A program made the translations under genes and the position numbers. Shown piece after piece: positions 7,778-16,309 of a stretch of 64,000 nucleotides of DNA (within the stretch, counting starts at the first letter, position 1; each line of letters opens with the position of its first letter). Source of the DNA: UBA5336 sp039818165 (GTDB lineage: Bacteria; Pseudomonadota; Alphaproteobacteria; Caulobacterales; Hyphomonadaceae); NCBI GenBank assembly GCA_039818165.1, contig JBCBUL010000009.1, positions 1 through 64,000 on the forward strand, read 5' to 3'. The notes under the pieces are model-generated. The model did not search any database and was not told the origin of the DNA. It saw nothing but the letters and a program-made list of their open reading frames with translations.

Positions 7778-8083
7778 ATGGCCAAGAAAAGCGCAATCGA
7801 ACGGAACCAAAAGCGCGAGCGCCTGGTGGCGAAGTACGCCGCGCGCCGCGAAAAGCTGAAAGCCATTGCGATGGACAGTGAGCTGCCGCTGGAGGAGCGC
7901 TTCAAGGCGCGACTGAAGCTGGCTGAGCTGCCGCGCAACTCCGCACCAAACCGTGTGCGTAACCGGTGTGAAGTTACCGGTCGCCCCCGCGGTTACTATC
8001 GTAAACTCCGCATGTCGCGGATCGCGCTGCGGGAGCTTGGCTCCCAGGGCATGATCCCCGGTCTCGTGAAGTCCAGCTGGTAA
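7778..8083 (+). CDS. rpsN: 30S ribosomal protein S14 (zinc-free type)
   Basis: The 101-aa length and the sequence NRVRNRCEVTGRPRGYYRKLRMSRIALREL identify S14. Only one cysteine is present, so this is the long zinc-independent (C-minus) form usual in proteobacteria. It is assembled late in the 30S head near S3 and S10. Confidence 0.97.
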   Translation: MAKKSAIERNQKRERLVAKYAARREKLKAIAMDSELPLEERFKARLKLAELPRNSAPNRVRNRCEVTGRPRGYYRKLRMSRIALRELGSQGMIPGLVKSSW

Positions 8084-8095
8084 GGAGGAACTGTA

Positions 8096-8491
8096 ATGCA
8101 ATTGTCAGATCCCCTCGGTGATATGCTCACCCGCATCCGCAATGCTCAGATGCGGAACATGTCTGCCGTGAGCACGCCAGCTTCAAAACTGCGCATGCGC
8201 GTGCTCGAAGTTCTGCAGAACGAAGGCTACATCCGTGGCTTCGTCGTGGTTGAGAAAGACGGCCACAAGAACATCGAGATTGAGCTGAAGTACTTTGAAG
8301 GCTCACCCGTGATCAACGAACTGAAGCGCGTGTCCAAGCCCGGCCGTCGTGTGTACTCCGCGGTGGGTGACCTGCCGCTGGTGCGCAACGGTCTCGGCAT
8401 CAACATCCTTTCGACCTCGAAAGGCGTGATGTCCGACAATATGGCGCGCGAAAACAATGTGGGCGGAGAAATTCTCTGCCGCGTGAGCTAG
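8096..8491 (+). CDS. rpsH: 30S ribosomal protein S8
   Basis: The 131-aa product starts MQLSDPLGDMLTRIRNAQ and ends with LSTSKGVMSDNMARENNVGGEILCRV, both diagnostic of S8. S8 is a primary 16S rRNA binder and in E. coli represses the spc operon; a similar mRNA target near rplE was not recognised here by eye. Confidence 0.98.
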   Translation: MQLSDPLGDMLTRIRNAQMRNMSAVSTPASKLRMRVLEVLQNEGYIRGFVVVEKDGHKNIEIELKYFEGSPVINELKRVSKPGRRVYSAVGDLPLVRNGLGINILSTSKGVMSDNMARENNVGGEILCRVS

Positions 8492-8512
8492 GCTAGGGGG
8501 AGGAGAGAAGAG

Positions 8513-9124
8513 ATGTCCCGTATTGGCAAACTCCCCATTCCGATCCCGTCGGGCACGGAAGTGAAGGTGAACGGCCAGACGATTGAGGCCAAGGGCAAGA
8601 AGGGCGCGTTGTCGCTCACCCTGTCCGAACTCGTCACGCCGGCTCTGGAAGGGTCCGAGCTGAAAATCTCGCCACGCGAAGACCTGGTGAACCGTGCGAA
8701 TGAGCGGATCGACCTGTTCAAGAAGCGCGGCAAGAAACTGCCAACCTTCGCTGAAGCCCTCGATCCCGCCGCCCGGACCCAATGGGGTACGGCGCGCGCG
8801 CGTGTTGCGAACATGATCCAGGGTGTGACCGACGGCTTCCAGAAGACGCTTGAAATTCAGGGCGTTGGTTACCGTGCGCAAATGCAGGGCAAGGACCTGA
8901 AACTGTCGCTCGGCTTCTCCCACGATGTGATCTACACGGCGCCGGATGGCATTGAACTCAAGGCGGCCAAGCCGACTGAAGTGATCGTTTCCGGTATCGA
9001 TAAACAGCAGGTTGGCCAGGTGGCTGCAGAAATCCGCTCCTACCGTCCGCCAGAGCCCTATAAGGGCAAGGGTGTACGTTATGATGGCGAATATGTCCGC
9101 CGCAAGGAAGGCAAGAAGAAGTAA
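8513..9124 (+). CDS. rplF: 50S ribosomal protein L6 with an internal insertion
   Basis: L6 is clear at both ends: MSRIGKLPIPIP at the start and the C-terminal VGQVAAEIRSYRPPEPYKGKGVRY. The protein is 203 aa, against about 177 in most bacteria. The surplus is a charged stretch at about residues 56-83 (EDLVNRANERIDLFKKRGKK and the next eight residues), placed between the N-domain strand KISP and the WGTARARVANMI helix. L6 lies at the base of the factor-binding stalk. The frame is intact across the insertion. Confidence 0.97.
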   Translation: MSRIGKLPIPIPSGTEVKVNGQTIEAKGKKGALSLTLSELVTPALEGSELKISPREDLVNRANERIDLFKKRGKKLPTFAEALDPAARTQWGTARARVANMIQGVTDGFQKTLEIQGVGYRAQMQGKDLKLSLGFSHDVIYTAPDGIELKAAKPTEVIVSGIDKQQVGQVAAEIRSYRPPEPYKGKGVRYDGEYVRRKEGKKK

Positions 9125-9129
9125 GTCCG

Positions 9130-9492
9130 ATGAAGAGCTCACGCGAAAAACTGCTCCGCCGCGCCCAGCGCACCCGGACCCGCTTGAAGAAGCTGGCAGA
9201 CGGGCGCCCGCGCCTCACCGTGGCGCGCAGCCACAAGAATATCTCCGCCCAGGTGATCGACGACGAAAAGGGTGTGACCCTTGCCGCCGCCTCGACGCTG
9301 GAAGAGGCGCTGAAGAAAGCCATCAAGTCGGGCGGCGACGCTGCTGCGGCCGCAAAGGTTGGCGAAGTGCTGGCTGAGCGCGCCAAGAAGGCGGGCGTTG
9401 AAGACGTGGTTTTCGATCGCGGTGGCTACATGTTCCATGGCCGGGTGAAAGCCCTGGCAGATGCCGCCCGTCAGGGCGGCCTGAAGTTCTAG
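9130..9492 (+). CDS. rplR: 50S ribosomal protein L18
   Basis: The 120-aa product has the L18 5S-rRNA-binding pattern: RRAQRTRTRLKKL, RPRLTVARSHKNISAQVIDD, and the C-terminal FDRGGYMFHGRVKALADAARQGGLKF. It works with L5 on 5S rRNA. It starts 5 nt after rplF. Confidence 0.98.
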   Translation: MKSSREKLLRRAQRTRTRLKKLADGRPRLTVARSHKNISAQVIDDEKGVTLAAASTLEEALKKAIKSGGDAAAAAKVGEVLAERAKKAGVEDVVFDRGGYMFHGRVKALADAARQGGLKF

Positions 9493-9502
9493 GAGACCGG
9501 CA

Positions 9503-10114
9503 ATGGCAGAACAGCAAGGCGGACGGGGCGGCAATGACCGCGGTGGACGCGGCCGAGGCCGCGACAATCGCCGCGATGAAGAACAGTCCGAGTTTGTCGA
9601 CAAGCTTGTCGGCATCAACCGCGTCGCCAAGACGGTGAAGGGCGGCAAAAATTTCGGTTTTGCAGCCCTCGTTGTTGTGGGTGACCAGAAGGGCCGCGCC
9701 GGCTTCGGCAAGGGTAAGGCCCGCGAAGTGCCAGAGGCCATTCGCAAGGCAACCGAAGAAGCCAAGCGCAACATGGTGCGTGTGCCCCTTCGTGAAGGCC
9801 GCACGCTGCACCATGATGGCAAGGGTCGTCACGGCGCTGGCAAGGTCGTCCTTCGGGCGGCGCCTCCCGGAACCGGCGTGATCGCGGGTGGTCCGATGCG
9901 TGCCGTGATGGAAGTGCTCGGTGTTCAGGACGTTGTTGGAAAATCCATCGGGTCTTCAAACCCCTACAACATGGTGCGCGCGACATTTGATGCGCTCAAG
10001 CGCCAGACCAGCCCTCGCCAGGTCGCATCCAAGCGTGGCCTGAAGGTGCAGGACGTCGTCGCCCGCCGGGCAGATGGTGCGTCCGAAGCCGGTATGGCTG
10101 AGGTGACGAGCTAG
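9503..10114 (+). CDS. rpsE: 30S ribosomal protein S5
   Basis: The 203-aa protein has a Gly/Arg-rich N-terminal tail (residues 1-30), common in alphaproteobacterial S5. The double-stranded RNA-binding-like domain follows (LVGINRVAKTVKGGKNFGF), and then the GTGVIAGGPMRAVMEVLGV loop. S5 lies at the mRNA entrance and affects decoding fidelity. Confidence 0.97.
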   Translation: MAEQQGGRGGNDRGGRGRGRDNRRDEEQSEFVDKLVGINRVAKTVKGGKNFGFAALVVVGDQKGRAGFGKGKAREVPEAIRKATEEAKRNMVRVPLREGRTLHHDGKGRHGAGKVVLRAAPPGTGVIAGGPMRAVMEVLGVQDVVGKSIGSSNPYNMVRATFDALKRQTSPRQVASKRGLKVQDVVARRADGASEAGMAEVTS

Positions 10115-10124
10115 GAGCGGGCCA

Positions 10125-10316
10125 ATGGCTGATAAGATGATTACAGTGAAGCAAACGGGATCTCCGATCCGCCGTGAGAAAAGCCAACGCGCGACCCTGG
10201 TCGGTCTCGGCCTCAACAAGATTGGTCGCACGCGGACGCTCAAGGACACTCCCGAGGTTCGCGGCATGATCACCAAGGTCCAGCACATGGTCGAAATCGT
10301 CGAGGAAGGCGCTTAG
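10125..10316 (+). CDS. rpmD: 50S ribosomal protein L30
   Basis: A 63-aa protein with the L30 pattern: KMITVKQTGSPIRREKSQRA, then LGLNKIGRTRTLKDTPEVRG and MITKVQHMVEI. L30 binds 23S rRNA. The 63-nt gap to rplO is longer than usual in this operon and carries no obvious signal. Confidence 0.97.
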   Translation: MADKMITVKQTGSPIRREKSQRATLVGLGLNKIGRTRTLKDTPEVRGMITKVQHMVEIVEEGA

Positions 10317-10379
10317 AAAGCGCGAATTCGACGTATTCCCGGCGATTTGGTCGGGATTTGAACGAGAAGAGTTGAAGCG

Positions 10380-10862
10380 ATGAAACTGAACGAACTGTCT
10401 CCAGCCAGCGGCTCCACAAGAGCGCGCACCCGCGTCGGTCGCGGTGTGGGTTCGGGCAAGGGCAAGACCGGTGGCCGCGGCGTAAAGGGCCAGAAGTCAC
10501 GTTCAGGCGTGGCGATCAACGGCTTCGAGGGCGGCCAAATGCCGATCTACATGCGTTTGCCGAAGCGCGGCTTCAAAGCGCGTGGATCGAAAACGCATGC
10601 CTGGATCAATCTGGGACGCCTCAACGCCGCCATCGAGGCCGGCAAGCTGGACGCGGGAAACATCACGGAGGAAACTCTCGTGACCTCTGGTGTCGTGCGC
10701 CGCGCCAAGGATGGTATCCGTCTGCTGGCAAAAGGTGATGCGCCAAAGAATGCCAAGATTACGGTTTCTGGCGCCTCAAAGGCCGCCGTGGAAGCCGTAG
10801 AAAAAGCGGGGGGGTCAGTGACGCTGACGGGGCCTGTCAAAGCGGACGCGGAAGAGGCCTGA
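10380..10862 (+). CDS. rplO: 50S ribosomal protein L15
   Basis: At 160 aa, this has the Gly/Arg-rich N-terminal arm (TRVGRGVGSGKGKTGGRGVK, then GQKSRSG) and FEGGQMPIYMRLPKRGF, which define L15. The C-terminal half is the globular domain. L15 is a late-assembling 50S protein, and its gene normally precedes secY, as here. Confidence 0.98.
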   Translation: MKLNELSPASGSTRARTRVGRGVGSGKGKTGGRGVKGQKSRSGVAINGFEGGQMPIYMRLPKRGFKARGSKTHAWINLGRLNAAIEAGKLDAGNITEETLVTSGVVRRAKDGIRLLAKGDAPKNAKITVSGASKAAVEAVEKAGGSVTLTGPVKADAEEA

Positions 10863-10923
10863 TCGCGGCGGCGCAGTCACAACTGAGCTTTTTTGACCCC
10901 TAAAGGGTTCACAAACCTCAAAG

Positions 10924-10943
10924 CGCCGCCAATCTGGGCGGCG
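10924..10943 (+). promoter_or_regulatory. Hairpin between rplO and secY
   Basis: A 7-bp perfect stem (CGCCGCC / GGCGGCG) with a 6-nt loop lies 61 nt after rplO, followed by only a weak T-rich stretch (TATTTGTAT). It may partly terminate or stabilise the mRNA and set secY output below that of the ribosomal proteins; this is inference. Confidence 0.4.
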
Positions 10944-10971
10944 TATTTGTATCTCCGGGGAGGAGAAATCC

Positions 10972-12366
10972 TTGGCCTCTGCAGCTGAACAACTTGCGCG
11001 CAACGTAAACTTTGGAAGCTTCGCCAAAGCGAAAGACCTCCAGAAACGTATCCTCTTCACACTGGGTATCCTGGCCCTTTATCGCCTGGGCACGTTTATT
11101 CCGGTGCCCGGAATTGACCAGGCCGCCTTTGCCCAGTTCTTCGAGAGCCAGTCCGGCGGCATGCTCGGCAACATCAACATGTTCTCCGGCGGCGCGATCG
11201 AGCGTATGTCGATCTTCGCCCTGAACGTGATGCCGTACATCACCGCGTCTATTATCATCCAGATGATGACGTCGGCCTCTCCGACGCTCGAAAAGCTCAA
11301 GAAAGAGGGCGAGGCCGGACGCAAGCAGATCAACCAATACACCCGGTATCTGACACTTGGTTTTGCGGTGGTTCAGAGCTTCGGCATTGCCATTGGTATG
11401 GCCACAAACGGGCTGTCGATCGACAGTCTGCCGGGGTGGTTCTTCATCCTGACGGGCGTGGTGACCCTCACGGGCGGCACCATGCTTCTCATGTGGATGG
11501 GCGAGCAGATCACGGCCCGCGGCATCGGTAACGGTATCTCGCTGATCATTTTCGCCGGCATTATCGCGGAGATGCCGCGGGCGATCTTTAACCTGCTCGC
11601 GTCCATGCGCGGCACCGGGGCGAATGTCAGCTTCGTGCTGTTGATCACAGCGCTTGTCATCGCGCTTGTTGTGTTCATCGTGTTCATTGAACGCTCCCAA
11701 CGCCGTCTGCTGATCCAGTATCCAAAGCGCCAGCAGGGCAATCAGATGATGCAGGGGCAAAACTCGTTCCTGCCATTAAAGATCAATACGTCGGGCGTGA
11801 TCCCACCCATCTTCGCCATCGCTATCCTGATGCTGCCGATGACCCTCGTTGGATTTTCCGGCGGAAACACTGTGGATCCCACCGCGGCCGCTGCCGCTGG
11901 ATCAGGCATGGTTGGCGAAGTGACCACCTGGCTGGCGCAGACCTTCGCGCCGGGAAGCTGGACCTACATCATCACATACGGCGTGCTCGTGGCGTTTTTC
12001 TGCTTCTTCTACACGTCCATCATGTTCAATCCCCAGGAGACGGCTGAGAACCTTCGTAAGTATGGTGGTTTCATCCCGGGGATCCGGCCTGGCAAGAATA
12101 CTGCAGCCTATATCGACTATGTGCTGACTCGACTTACGACGATTGGCGCTATCTATTTGGTGTTCGTATGTATCTTGCCGGAGCTGCTCCGGCGGTATTA
12201 TCCGGAAATCCCCTTCTATATCGGGGGCACATCGCTTCTGATCGTCGTCTCGGTGACCATGGACACCGTGACCCAGATTCAGAGTCACATGTTGGCCCAC
12301 CAATATGAGGGAATGTTGAAGAAAAGCCGGCTCGGCGGGAAGAAGGGGTCCCGGGCGCGCCAGTAA
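10972..12366 (+). CDS. secY: Protein translocase subunit SecY
   Basis: The 464-aa integral membrane protein has ten predicted spans. It begins ASAAEQLARNVNFGSFAKAKDLQKRI and contains the TM2 region GGAIERMSIFALNVMPYI and the PGIRPGKNTAAYIDYVLTRLT cytoplasmic loop. SecY is the channel of SecYEG, which exports unfolded proteins and inserts membrane proteins. The start is a TTG at 10972, supported by GGGGAGGAG ending 6-7 nt upstream and by the absence of an in-frame ATG that fits. Confidence 0.97.
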   Translation: MASAAEQLARNVNFGSFAKAKDLQKRILFTLGILALYRLGTFIPVPGIDQAAFAQFFESQSGGMLGNINMFSGGAIERMSIFALNVMPYITASIIIQMMTSASPTLEKLKKEGEAGRKQINQYTRYLTLGFAVVQSFGIAIGMATNGLSIDSLPGWFFILTGVVTLTGGTMLLMWMGEQITARGIGNGISLIIFAGIIAEMPRAIFNLLASMRGTGANVSFVLLITALVIALVVFIVFIERSQRRLLIQYPKRQQGNQMMQGQNSFLPLKINTSGVIPPIFAIAILMLPMTLVGFSGGNTVDPTAAAAAGSGMVGEVTTWLAQTFAPGSWTYIITYGVLVAFFCFFYTSIMFNPQETAENLRKYGGFIPGIRPGKNTAAYIDYVLTRLTTIGAIYLVFVCILPELLRRYYPEIPFYIGGTSLLIVVSVTMDTVTQIQSHMLAHQYEGMLKKSRLGGKKGSRARQ

Positions 12367-12392
12367 AAAAGGCCCTGGGAGGAACCCGTAGT

Positions 12393-12962
12393 ATGAACTT
12401 AATCCTGTTTGGACCGCCGGCTGCCGGCAAAGGCACCCAGGCCAAGCGTCTCGTGAGCGAACGGGGCTTTATCCAGCTGTCGACCGGCGACATGTTGCGC
12501 GGGGCCGTCGCGTCCGGCTCGGAACTGGGCACGCGTGTGAAGTCGATTTTGGAAGAGGGCGGTCTCGTGTCCGACGAGATCGTTATCGCGCTGATTGATG
12601 AGAAACTGACTGAACATGCCGATGCGCCCGGGTTCATCTATGATGGGTTCCCACGCACGGTGGGTCAGGCCGAAGCGCTTGATGCGCTCCTCGAGAAGCG
12701 CGGAACGGCGGTTCATCACGTTATCCGCCTTGTTGTCGATGAAGACGCCCTGATGGAGCGTGTCACCAAGCGTTATGAGAAAGAGGGCCGCAAGGACGAC
12801 AACCCCGCGACCTTCACCGTGCGCCTTGAGAAGTACAATGGCGACACGGCGCCGCTCATTCCCATTTATGCCGAGCGCGGCGTGCTAACCGAAGTCGATG
12901 GCATGGGGTCTGAGGAGGCGGTTTCAGAAGGGATCAACGCCGCTTTGGCGCCTGTGGATTAA
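12393..12962 (+). CDS. adk: Adenylate kinase
   Basis: The 189-aa enzyme interconverts ATP + AMP and 2 ADP. The P-loop GPPAAGKGTQAKRL is at the N-terminus, the AMP-binding STGDMLR and DGFPRTVGQAEAL follow, and RYEKEGRKDDNPATFTVRLEKY covers the lid. The lid is short and lacks the four-Cys zinc site, as in other short-type enzymes of about 190 aa. It follows secY by 26 nt, the usual secY-adk order. Confidence 0.97.
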   Translation: MNLILFGPPAAGKGTQAKRLVSERGFIQLSTGDMLRGAVASGSELGTRVKSILEEGGLVSDEIVIALIDEKLTEHADAPGFIYDGFPRTVGQAEALDALLEKRGTAVHHVIRLVVDEDALMERVTKRYEKEGRKDDNPATFTVRLEKYNGDTAPLIPIYAERGVLTEVDGMGSEEAVSEGINAALAPVD

Positions 12963-12990
12963 ACGGCCTGCAAAAGCCGCGATTCTTCTA

Positions 12991-13018
12991 TTGACGCCGT
13001 ACTTTGCGCGGCTATAAC
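12991..13018 (+). promoter_or_regulatory. Sigma70-type promoter of the rpsM-rpsK-rpoA-rplQ operon
   Basis: TTGACG (12991-12996), a 16-nt spacer and TATAAC (13013-13018) make a near-consensus promoter in the 161-nt gap after adk. A G+C-rich leader with short inverted repeats (13030-13085) follows. It would let the alpha operon be expressed apart from the S10-spc transcript. Confidence 0.75.
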
Positions 13019-13123
13019 GACGCACTTCGTTAAGACGGCAAAACGTCTCCCTGCGCGCGGGTTATTTCGCGCGCTCGAGGGGCGGTTTTGCATTGATACA
13101 AGACGTTCAGGAGCTTGGCGCCC

Positions 13124-13492
13124 GTGGCCCGTATTGCCGGTGTAAACATCCCTACGAATAAGCGCGTGGAAATCGCGCTGACCTATATTCACGGTATTGG
13201 CCCTGCTATGGCCCGTGAGATCACTGAGAAGGTGGGCATTGCGCGTGAGCGCCGTGTGCAGGAACTCTCCGATGCAGAGGTGATCCAGATCCGTGAAACG
13301 ATCGACCGTGATTATACGGTGGAAGGCGATCTGCGCCGGGAAGTGTCCATGAACATCAAGCGATTGATGGATCTGGGCTGCTATCGCGGTCTGCGCCATC
13401 GTCGCCGTCTGCCAGTGCGCGGCCAGCGTACACATACAAATGCTCGCACGCGCAAAGGGCCCGCCAAGCCCATTGCCGGCAAGAAGAAATAG
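13124..13492 (+). CDS. rpsM: 30S ribosomal protein S13
   Basis: A GTG at 13124 gives the conserved start MARIAGVNIPTNKR and a 122-aa product. An in-frame TTG at 13115 is only 1 nt from the AGGAG at 13109-13113, whereas the GTG is 10 nt away, so GTG is preferred. The helix-two-turn-helix region (LTYIHGIGPAMAREI) and the basic tail GLRHRRRLPVRGQRTHTNAR are typical. S13 contacts P-site tRNA and bridges to the 50S subunit. Confidence 0.97.
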   Translation: MARIAGVNIPTNKRVEIALTYIHGIGPAMAREITEKVGIARERRVQELSDAEVIQIRETIDRDYTVEGDLRREVSMNIKRLMDLGCYRGLRHRRRLPVRGQRTHTNARTRKGPAKPIAGKKK

Positions 13493-13502
13493 GACCTGAG
13501 AG

Positions 13503-13892
13503 ATGGCCAAGGATACCCAGCGCGTCCGCAAAAGAGAGCGCAAGAACATTACGTCCGGCATGGTGCATGTGAACTCCTCGTTCAACAACACCATGATTAC
13601 GATCACTGATGCCCAGGGAAATGCGATTTCCTGGAGCTCGGCCGGTGCCATGGGCTTCAAAGGCTCGCGTAAGTCGACGCCCTATGCCGCTCAGGTCGCT
13701 GCGGAAGACGCTGCGAAGAAAGCCCAAGAGCACGGCCTGAAAACGGTTGAAGTGAATGTCCGCGGGCCTGGATCTGGCCGCGAGAGTGCACTTCGCGCCC
13801 TGCAAGCCGTTGGTCTCACAGTAACATCCATCCGTGACACGACCCCGATCCCCCATAATGGATGCCGCCCGCCGAAACGCCGCCGCGTCTAG
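13503..13892 (+). CDS. rpsK: 30S ribosomal protein S11
   Basis: The 129-aa protein contains GMVHVNSSFNNTMITITDAQ, SWSSAGAMGFKGSRKSTPYA and the C-terminal TPIPHNGCRPPKRRRV, all diagnostic of S11. It sits on the 30S platform next to the E site. Confidence 0.98.
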   Translation: MAKDTQRVRKRERKNITSGMVHVNSSFNNTMITITDAQGNAISWSSAGAMGFKGSRKSTPYAAQVAAEDAAKKAQEHGLKTVEVNVRGPGSGRESALRALQAVGLTVTSIRDTTPIPHNGCRPPKRRRV

Positions 13893-13900
13893 TTTTTCCC

Positions 13901-13920
13901 GGCGCCTCAACAGGGGCGCC
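13901..13920 (+). promoter_or_regulatory. Intercistronic hairpin between rpsK and rpoA
   Basis: GGCGCC at 13901-13906 pairs with GGCGCC at 13915-13920 (extendable to 8 bp with flanking bases), 8 nt after the rpsK stop. There is no T-run after it, so it looks like an mRNA processing or stability element rather than a terminator. Confidence 0.4.
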
Positions 13921-13949
13921 GCCATTGTCTTTGCTCCCAGGAGTCGCCT

Positions 13950-14993
13950 ATGGCCGAAGCCGCCATCGAAAACGTCAATGACCGTAACTGGAAAGAGCTG
14001 ATCCGCCCGAACCGCCCGGAAATCATCCCAGGGCTGGATCCAAAGCGGAAAGCGAAACTGGTGGTCGAGCCGCTTGAGCGCGGCTTCGGTACGACGCTGG
14101 GCTCAGCCCTGCGCCGCGTTTTGTTGTCCTCATTGCAAGGCGCAGCAATTACGGGCGTCCAGATCGACGGCGTGGTGCACGAGTTTTCGTCCATCCCTGG
14201 CGTGCGCGAGGATGTCACCAACATCGTCCTGAACCTGAAACAAATCGCCATAGATATGGTATCCGATACGCCTAAGCGCATGGTGCTGAAGGCAAGCGGT
14301 GCTGGTACGGTGACCGCTGGTCAGATTGAAACGCCCGGTGACGTGAAAGTACTGAACCCGGACCACGTGATCTGCACGTTGGATGACAACGCCTCCGTGC
14401 GCATGGAATTCACGGTCAGCACCGGCAAAGGATACGTGCCGGCTGACAAGAACCGTCCTGAAGACGCGCCAATCGGTTTCATTCCCGTCGATGCCATCTA
14501 CAGCCCGGTTCGCCGCGTCGGCTACCAAGTGGAAGACACGCGTGAAGGGACCGTGCTGGACTATGACCAGCTGACCCTGAGCGTTGAGACGGATGGATCT
14601 GTGACGCCGGAAGACGCCGTGGCCTATGCTGCGCGGATTCTGCAAGACCAGCTTCAGTTGTTCATCACGTTCGATGAGCCGGTGGTTGATGACCAGTCGA
14701 CGTCTGAAGAGACAGAGTTGGGCTTCAACCCTGTTCTGCTTAAAAAGGTCGACGAGCTTGAGCTGTCCGTGCGCTCGGCCAATTGCCTGAAGAACGACAA
14801 TATCGTCTACATTGGCGATCTCATTCAGAAGTCCGAAGCCGAGATGCTGCGTACGCCGAACTTCGGCCGCAAGTCCTTGAACGAGATCAAGGAAGTTCTC
14901 GCAGGAATGGGGCTGCACCTGGGCATGGACGTGCCGGATTGGCCACCAGAAGATATCGAGGGCCTCGCCCGTCGTTACGACGATCACATTTAA
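13950..14993 (+). CDS. rpoA: DNA-directed RNA polymerase subunit alpha
   Basis: The 347-aa product has the N-terminal assembly domain (EPLERGFGTTLGSALRRVLL) and a C-terminal domain of two helix-hairpin-helix motifs (VDELELSVRSANCLKNDNI, then TPNFGRKSLNEIKEVLAGMG). The alpha dimer nucleates RNA polymerase, and its C-terminal domain contacts UP elements and activators. It lies in the standard rpsK-rpoA-rplQ order. Confidence 0.98.
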   Translation: MAEAAIENVNDRNWKELIRPNRPEIIPGLDPKRKAKLVVEPLERGFGTTLGSALRRVLLSSLQGAAITGVQIDGVVHEFSSIPGVREDVTNIVLNLKQIAIDMVSDTPKRMVLKASGAGTVTAGQIETPGDVKVLNPDHVICTLDDNASVRMEFTVSTGKGYVPADKNRPEDAPIGFIPVDAIYSPVRRVGYQVEDTREGTVLDYDQLTLSVETDGSVTPEDAVAYAARILQDQLQLFITFDEPVVDDQSTSEETELGFNPVLLKKVDELELSVRSANCLKNDNIVYIGDLIQKSEAEMLRTPNFGRKSLNEIKEVLAGMGLHLGMDVPDWPPEDIEGLARRYDDHI

Positions 14994-15041
14994 GAGCTGG
15001 AACCGAAGCGCGGGCGCCGCGCATGAGAAAGGAATAGACCC

Positions 15042-15467
15042 ATGCGCCATAAAATCGCGCATCGTAAGCTGAACCGTACCGCCTCGCACCGGAAGGCAAT
15101 GTTCGCCAATATGGCGGCAAGCCTGATTGAGCACGAGCAAATCGTGACCACGCTGCCCAAGGCCAAGGAAATGAAGCCGTTCATGGACAAGCTTATTACG
15201 CTTGCCAAAAAGGGCGACCTCCACGCGCGCCGTCAGGCGATCGCTAAAGTCCGTGACCGGGACGCCGTGAAGAAGCTGTTTGAGGTGATGGGCGATCGCT
15301 ATGCCGAGCGCCAGGGCGGTTACACCCGCGTGCTGAAGGCTGGCTTCCGCCATGGCGATAATGCTCCCATGGCGGTGATCGAGCTTGTCGACCGCGATGA
15401 GGACGCTCGCGGCGCAGCGGATCGCGCGCGGCACGAAGCAGAGCTTGAAGCAGCGGAAGAGATTTAG
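15042..15467 (+). CDS. rplQ: 50S ribosomal protein L17
   Basis: The 141-aa product begins MRHKIAHRKLNRTASHRKAM and carries TTLPKAKEMKPFMDKLITLA and GGYTRVLKAGFRHGDNAPMA. L17 is part of the tunnel-exit ring. A short Ala/Glu-rich tail follows the core. It is the last gene of the ribosomal block and is followed by a strong terminator. Confidence 0.98.
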   Translation: MRHKIAHRKLNRTASHRKAMFANMAASLIEHEQIVTTLPKAKEMKPFMDKLITLAKKGDLHARRQAIAKVRDRDAVKKLFEVMGDRYAERQGGYTRVLKAGFRHGDNAPMAVIELVDRDEDARGAADRARHEAELEAAEEI

Positions 15468-15497
15468 CGCCTAAGTCGCTCAATCTTCTAAAGTTTT

Positions 15498-15537
15498 CGC
15501 CGCAGGTGCTCAAAAGCTCCTGCGGCGTTCTTTTTTC
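15498..15537 (+). terminator. Rho-independent terminator after rplQ
   Basis: A 9-bp perfect stem (CGCCGCAGG / CCTGCGGCG) is followed by TTCTTTTTT. It lies 30 nt after the rplQ stop and closes the alpha operon. Confidence 0.92.
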
Positions 15538-15676
15538 GGCTGGGATGGCCCGGCCACACATAGGAATATCGCCGCTGGGCCTTGCCACGCCGCCCTTAAT
15601 CGGAAATGACACGTGCGTGACAACCCGGTTTCTGGGGCCCCGGAAACCCGTTCCATACGGTGAAAAGGAGAAGGTG

Positions 15677-16300
15677 ATGCCAAGGCCGGCGGGAGTCAGA
15701 AACCGCGATTTCGCCGACAAGCGCGCCGCGCTGGTTTCCACGCTCACCGATTTCGCGCTGAATTCCGACCTTCGGCGTCCTTCCTTGCGCCAGTTCGCCA
15801 TCGCCGCTGAAGCGTCTGAACCGACGCTTCGCCATTATTTCAGCGATCGACAGGGCTGTGTCATTGCCATCCTCGAATGCATTGGTCAGCGGGGGCAGGC
15901 CCTCTGGAAAACGATCTCGGCTCCGGCGCCGGATGTTGCGACCGCATTTGATCAGTATTTTCGGGTATCAGAAGCCGGAATGCGCCATGGCGGATTCATT
16001 CGTGCCCATGGCTTCGGGATCATTGAAGGCGTGGCTGATCCGGTCGTAGGCAAGGCTTATCTCCGCTTTGTCCTGGAGCCGGCATTGACGGCCGTTGAGG
16101 AAAAAATCGCGTCTTCGAATTTCGGAATCACAGACCACAAACGATTAAGGGCCATTGCGCTCGCAACCCTGTCTCCCATGCTTGTGATGAGCTTGCATCA
16201 GGACTTGCTCGCCGGTGATGTCGAATGGGAAATCGATTCCGCTGTGGCGTTGCAATCGATCCAAAGCATTTTGAGCGTCGGCGTTGCTGGCCTGAGCTAA
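15677..16300 (+). CDS. TetR-type transcriptional regulator
   Basis: The ATG at 15677, 7 nt after an AAGGAGAAGG Shine-Dalgarno, gives 207 aa. The frame is open further upstream, but that part overlaps the rplQ terminator. Residues 20-65 look like a TetR helix-turn-helix: LRRPSLRQFAIAAEASEPTL then RHYFSDRQG. The C-terminal part is helical and would bind an unknown ligand. The target is not obvious: the next genes are on the other strand. Confidence 0.75.
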   Translation: MPRPAGVRNRDFADKRAALVSTLTDFALNSDLRRPSLRQFAIAAEASEPTLRHYFSDRQGCVIAILECIGQRGQALWKTISAPAPDVATAFDQYFRVSEAGMRHGGFIRAHGFGIIEGVADPVVGKAYLRFVLEPALTAVEEKIASSNFGITDHKRLRAIALATLSPMLVMSLHQDLLAGDVEWEIDSAVALQSIQSILSVGVAGLS

Positions 16301-16309
16301 GCCTCCGTG

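Noticed and set aside
14130..15434. Long minus-strand open frame (434 codons) opposite rpoA and rplQ
   Set aside because: It lies wholly opposite two highly conserved genes, has no start signal and no protein-like pattern; it is a by-product of GC-rich codon use.
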